A stretch of DNA of 28,010 nt from JADHUC01 sp964617665 (GTDB lineage Bacteria > Planctomycetota > Planctomycetia > Pirellulales > Pirellulaceae). Shown here piece after piece: positions 25,213-28,010 of this stretch (its first letter is position 1; the number at the start of each line of letters is the position of its first letter). A program made the position numbers and the translations under genes. The stretch lies in NCBI GenBank assembly GCA_964617665.1, contig CAZUAH010000144.1:1-28010 (forward strand), in the 5' to 3' direction. The notes under the pieces were generated by a model. That model did not search any database, was not told the origin of the DNA, and saw nothing but the letters and a program-made list of their open reading frames with translations.

Positions 25213-25674
25213 ATGAAACCAGCACTATTCGTCTTCTCGCTGTTGTGCGCGACGTCTGTGATTGCAGCTAGTCCCAAAGCAGCCAAGCAAGTGAAAGACC
25301 AGGAGTTGATACAGGGCACTTGGAAAGTAACTTCCTTTCACGACTACGGAGAGGAAATGCCGAAGCAGGAACTCGCAAAACTACGAGTCGTGATCACTGA
25401 AGACCGCGTGTCATTCGGCGCGATCGGCCAAGATCCTATGTGCGTCAACTACACCTTGAATTCCGCGAAGAAGCCAGCAGAAATCGACACCACCCACGAG
25501 CTCGACCCCGGAAAACCGTTCGTGCAACTGGGAATATATTCTCTGGAAGGTGACACACTCAAACTGTCACTTACGGGTGCCGGAAAGGCCCGGCCAAAGA
25601 ACTTCAACGAGAAGTCTACGAGCACGTTTATCCTTAGGCGAATCAAAGCCCCAAATAGGAAGTCCAAGCCCTGA
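25213..25674 (+). CDS. TIGR03067-domain secreted protein
   Basis: A 153-residue protein with signal peptide MKPALFVFSLLCATSVIAAS and then DQELIQGTWKVTSFHDYGEE, the opening of the planctomycete TIGR03067 domain (L.GTWKV...G). The later block GIYSLEGDTLKLSLTGAGKARP, ending in STFILRRIK, fits the family's closing strands (lipocalin-like beta barrel). It is periplasmic or extracellular, of unknown ligand. AGGAAGGA lies 9-10 bases before the ATG at 25213; a longer in-frame reading to 24943 runs through the palindrome and the lipoprotein gene and is rejected. It lacks obvious operon partners. Confidence 0.87.
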   Translation: MKPALFVFSLLCATSVIAASPKAAKQVKDQELIQGTWKVTSFHDYGEEMPKQELAKLRVVITEDRVSFGAIGQDPMCVNYTLNSAKKPAEIDTTHELDPGKPFVQLGIYSLEGDTLKLSLTGAGKARPKNFNEKSTSTFILRRIKAPNRKSKP

Positions 25675-25820
25675 CCGACTGCTGGAAGACCGTTTCTGCT
25701 ACGCAGGCGGGCGGGCCGGGCAGAGTGGCTATATTGGAGCACGATGGCGGCCGCTTTGCCCTGGTTCAAGTCGTGCCGGACAAGGGCGAAGTCGTCGTGT
25801 TAGGAGATTACGTGGAATAG
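25659..25820 (+). pseudogene. Coding-like 3' fragment without a start codon
   Basis: A frame of 53 codons begins after a TAG at 25656 and ends at TAG 25818. Its peptide (EVQALTDCWKTVSATQAGG, then GRVAILEHDGGRFALVQVVP and DKGEVVVLGDYVE) looks like the end of a real small domain. It overlaps the last codons of the TIGR03067 gene in another frame and has no ATG; an internal GTG is possible but has no ribosome site. It is best read as a gene remnant. Confidence 0.35.
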
Positions 25821-26036
25821 GCTCGTCGCTTCCCGCAGACTATCCCACCTTGCCTCGGCTCGGAGGATCCGTAAGGGCCGTTGTTAGATGGTGAATAGGG
25901 CACTTTGAATCGTCGTCCTCAGGTTCTTGGGCATCCTGGGCAAGCACGACGCGATCGCGACGGTGCCGGCCTCCGAATCGACCCCGCAACTTGCTGTTTC
26001 CCGCGTCGGGCGTGAACACCGAAGCGCGCAAGAACC

Positions 26037-26177
26037 ATGCGTTTCGACACAGAGGTGGGGTCGACCTGTGCGCGCTGTGAAAGGACGTTTTCGCGCACGG
26101 GCGGATGTGACCGGTGCGCCTTAGCCAGGTTGCATTTCTTGGCGCCGCGGGGGTCGACCTATTGTGCGAGGACATGA
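26037..26177 (+). CDS. Possible 46-residue zinc-knuckle peptide (part of a duplicated segment)
   Basis: ATG at 26037 opens a 46-codon frame: MRFDTEVGST, then CARCERTFSRTGGCDRC with four cysteines (C11, C14, C24, C27) in a CxxC-N9-CxxC zinc-knuckle layout, then ALARLHFLAPRG. An adjacent frame ends DLLCEDMTDE, which matches the end of the second copy (DLSFEDDVDEW), so one extra G in the G run near 26149-26153 would give a longer C terminus. No strong ribosome site was seen. It may be a small gene or a remnant. Confidence 0.35.
   Translation: MRFDTEVGSTCARCERTFSRTGGCDRCALARLHFLAPRGSTYCART
26054..26112 (+). repeat. Direct repeat, copy A (zinc-knuckle segment)
   Basis: 59 bases starting GGTGGGGTCGACCTG match 27822-27880 with five mismatches, in the same orientation about 1.77 kb apart. 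Similarity continues more weakly to about 26190. It encodes the four-cysteine part of the peptide at 26037-26177. Confidence 0.8.
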
Positions 26178-26637
26178 CCGACGAGTGAGGATTTGCCGCC
26201 TCCCGCTACGAACCTCCACGGCCGTCCCCAGTTCGAAATCGATCACACGGATACCGAGTATCCGACGAAGCGGAACTTATGTAGCTGCACAGTGCAGATC
26301 AGCTCCGAATGGTGATCCCTCGAACAATTGGAGCACGAACGGAAACGTCAGCCCGTACACGGGAAGATCCGGAGTTAAAAAGGTTTCAGGCAGTCACTCC
26401 AGAGGCGGCAGATATGGCGAAGATGGAAGTATCCCTGTTGGCAATAGTCTCGTCGTACGCTTGCATTTCATCATGCCAAGATGACAATTAGTAGCCCTGT
26501 GAGAATCCAGCGGCACTTTCGGCTTGAGGAACAAGCAGTGGGCTGGGAAGAGAGCTTGGCAGAGAAAGAACTGAACCGGCTATGCGACTGCGTAAATCGA
26601 TGCGGAACGGGCGTTTTTATGGACGAGGTCAAGATCT

Positions 26638-27300
26638 ATGAAATGCAAGAGCTGTGGTGCCGACAACCCGGCTGAGGCCGTGGCGTGTGCCTACTGCAGT
26701 ACGCATCTGCCGATGTCGGCGAGCACCGAGAAGGCTGCCATCTTCGCACGAATCAAGTCGTCCGACGAATACGGTCAACGCGACTCTCCAGAGCGGCAAT
26801 CGCGTTTGCCGAACTACGGTGCTATGCAGAAGACATTCCTGCTCGTCTTCTTCGCGATGTTCATAGGTGGCGGCGGGCTCATGTTCGTCATTTTGCTGGG
26901 CATGGCTGGGATCTTTGGCTTCTTTGGATTTGAGTTCGGTGGCGGACTTGGCCCCGCGTTTTCGCTTGCCCCGCTCTGCATGGCAGTTGTCCCGCTGGGA
27001 TTCGTCGCACTTGGCGTCTTTCTGTTTCTAAAGACCAGGAAGAAAATGAATTCGATCGAAAACGATCCGGTGCAAGCGATTGCCGTGATCGTGGTAGACA
27101 AGCGGACTCACGTGTCAGGCGGCAGCGGCGACAGTTCCGCAAGCACGAGCTATTTCCTGACATGCGAGGACGAAGACGGGGAACGCAAGGAGTATCAGAT
27201 GTGGGACGGGCAGATGTATGGTCGCATCTCAGCGGATGATGCCGGGGTTCTGTTCGTGCGAGCGGGTTACGGGCTGGACTTCGATCGAGTTGCGGTTTAG
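26638..27300 (+). CDS. Zinc-ribbon, two-helix membrane protein with a DUF3592-like end
   Basis: A 220-residue protein. Residues 1-22 (MKCKSCGADNPAEAVACAYC) form a four-cysteine zinc ribbon. Two membrane helices follow at about 63-90 (TFLLVFFAMFIGGGGLMFVI and on) and 104-131 (FSLAPLCMAVVPLGFVALGV). The C-terminal part (about 143-220: VQAIAVIVVDKRTHVSGGSG, then FLTCEDEDGERKEYQM) resembles DUF3592-type beta domains of small membrane proteins, with the usual end LFVRAGYGLDFDRV. GAGG lies 10 bases before the ATG. The zinc ribbon is cytoplasmic by the positive-inside rule only loosely. Function unknown. It lies between the two copies of the zinc-knuckle repeat. Confidence 0.82.
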   Translation: MKCKSCGADNPAEAVACAYCSTHLPMSASTEKAAIFARIKSSDEYGQRDSPERQSRLPNYGAMQKTFLLVFFAMFIGGGGLMFVILLGMAGIFGFFGFEFGGGLGPAFSLAPLCMAVVPLGFVALGVFLFLKTRKKMNSIENDPVQAIAVIVVDKRTHVSGGSGDSSASTSYFLTCEDEDGERKEYQMWDGQMYGRISADDAGVLFVRAGYGLDFDRVAV

Positions 27301-27306
27301 TTCCCG

Positions 27307-27586
27307 ATGACCTCGCATATGAGGACTTCTTGCTGGAACTTTACGAGAGCACGCAGGGACTAGATAGAACAGATCTAGATGCGTGTCGCCAGGTAATCAA
27401 TGAGAATGCGTGCGGCGCCGTGCAGATGGCTGCAAGTATCGCACTCCCGAGGGAATTGAAGAACTTCCCGTGAACACCCATGACTGGGCGTATCAAGGAT
27501 TCGCAGATCTCAATGACGGATTTGGTGATGACGCGTACTCTCAGCACTACGACCTTCCTGCATGGCGGCAAGAACTCAGCGCGTAG
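27307..27586 (+). pseudogene. Small gene broken by one or two apparent C-run deletions
   Basis: Two adjacent frames look strongly coding. Frame one ends at TGA 27471-27473: LAYEDFLLELYESTQGLD, then DACRQVINENACGAVQMAA and LPRELKNFP. Frame two carries on NTHDWAYQGFADLNDGFGDD and AYSQHYDLPAWRQELSA to TAG 27584-27586. Adding one C at 27467-27469 joins them (NFP-VNTHDW); adding one C at 27311-27312 supplies an ATG (27307, MTLAYEDF). That gives about 93 residues. As sequenced, frame two could alternatively start at a GTG overlapping the stop of frame one (GTGA). The family is not recognised. Either sequence errors or a recent pseudogene. Confidence 0.5.
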
Positions 27587-28010
27587 GGAACCGGATCCGA
27601 AAAAAACACCCCCGTTTCCGTCCGCTAAGCGGGCCGAACACTCTTCGAGCATATTGGGGCTCGGGTTATGAGGGGTGAGACACCTGTGGCAGTTGCGTCT
27701 GCCGTGGCACTAAAGACGATTTCGTGTCATCAGCTTGATGGCGGATGCGGTACTCGTCGCCCCCCTCTTCGCGCATGAGGGCGATGTGACATCTTAAGTT
27801 CTTGACTGTACGAGAACTTCAGCGGTGGGGGCGACCTGTTCGCGTTGTGAAAGGAAGTTTTCGCGCACGGGCGGATGTGTCCCGAGCGGGTTGGCAGGCA
27901 GCATTCCGATGCCCTGCGGGCCGTGACCTATCGTTCGAAGACGACGTTGACGAATGGTAAGCGTGCGCCAGATCCATACTTGACGGGTTGTCTAGTCTGG
28001 AGTGGTTGGA
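27587..28010. other. Right-edge stretch with no intact gene
   Basis: 424 bases in which I see no intact gene. It holds a small CCGCT/AGCGG stem near 27620-27635, the second copy of the zinc-knuckle repeat at 27822-27880 and its coding-like continuation (WQAAFRCPAGRDLSFEDDVDEW, split; stop TAA near 27960). Confidence 0.45.
27822..27880 (+). repeat. Direct repeat, copy B (zinc-knuckle segment)
   Basis: Copy of 26054-26112 with five mismatches in 59. In the same frame it encodes ATCSRCERKFSRTGGC, but the fourth cysteine is lost (VPSG in place of DRCA), there is no ATG in frame, and the downstream acidic end (DLSFEDDVDEW) is in another frame. It therefore looks like a decayed duplicate. Confidence 0.8.

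Larger units (their letters stand above)
25821..26637 (+). other. Gene-poor stretch holding small coding remnants
   Basis: 817 bases with no intact gene that I can support. Besides the zinc-knuckle peptide at 26037-26177, two plus-strand fragments in one frame look coding: 26178-26315 (ending GRPQFEIDHTDTEYPTKRN and CTVQISSEW) and, after a TGA, SLEQLEHERKRQPVHGKIRS to 26384. A 64-codon frame at 26481-26675 (RLEEQAVGWEESLAEKELNR) overlaps the next gene start and has no ribosome site. The pattern fits decayed small genes rather than a regulatory region. Confidence 0.4.

Noticed and set aside
26054..27880. The direct repeats as a CRISPR array or integron
   Set aside because: Only two copies 1.77 kb apart, with a gene between them; no cas genes, integrase or regularly spaced units.

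Overview
The window looks like a chromosomal piece of a planctomycete, probably of the Pirellulales type. This is inferred from gene content, not measured: a TIGR03067-domain secreted protein, a Tat-exported Gfo/Idh/MocA oxidoreductase, small zinc-ribbon proteins, long alanine/proline-rich lipoproteins, weakly clustered housekeeping genes and dispersed palindromes with arms like GGGAGGGCGAGGCTCCCG. No rRNA, tRNA, CRISPR array, transposase or phage gene was seen.

Layout. At the left edge are the 5' end of a secreted-protein gene (1-173, minus) and a CpsB/YwqE-type PHP phosphatase (240-1043, minus). Next come a divergent FabH-like ketoacyl synthase III (1312-2316) and a YqgE/AlgH protein (2527-3078). 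From 14127 down to 3148 a single minus-strand cluster encodes a tight-adherence (Tad/Flp) pilus machine. In transcription order it holds a 36-residue membrane peptide, TadV/CpaA prepilin peptidase, a TadE-like pseudopilin, CpaB/RcpC, CpaC/RcpA secretin, CpaE/TadZ, CpaF/TadA ATPase, TadB, TadC, a 210-residue exported protein of unknown function and a TPR lipoprotein in the TadD position. Genes are tightly spaced (tadA/tadB overlap by one base), so they probably form one operon. The secretin gene is broken by an apparent one-base loss in a C run near its 5' end.

Divergent from the pilus operon is a membrane-anchored endonuclease/exonuclease/phosphatase-fold protein (14502-15488) with a sigma-54-like site upstream. 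Then follow an M42 aminopeptidase, a TIGR01777 epimerase-like protein, a conserved zinc-ribbon protein of unknown function, a HEAT-like hypothetical protein, possibly a small ORF, and a Gfo/Idh/MocA oxidoreductase, all on the minus strand. On the plus strand are a 927-residue lipoprotein built from five divergent copies of one module, a TIGR03067 protein, and a zinc-ribbon membrane protein.

The last 2.3 kb (25.7-28.0 kb) is mostly debris of small genes: coding-looking fragments without starts, a 59-bp near-identical duplication encoding a zinc-knuckle peptide, and a small gene that reads through only if one or two C residues are restored. Two kinds of palindromic repeat punctuate the gene ends from 17.8 kb onward, including a perfect 28-bp-arm hairpin. 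The points most worth checking are the secretin frameshift with the other C/G-run defects, the 36-residue pilin-position peptide, the five-module lipoprotein and the duplicated zinc-knuckle segment.
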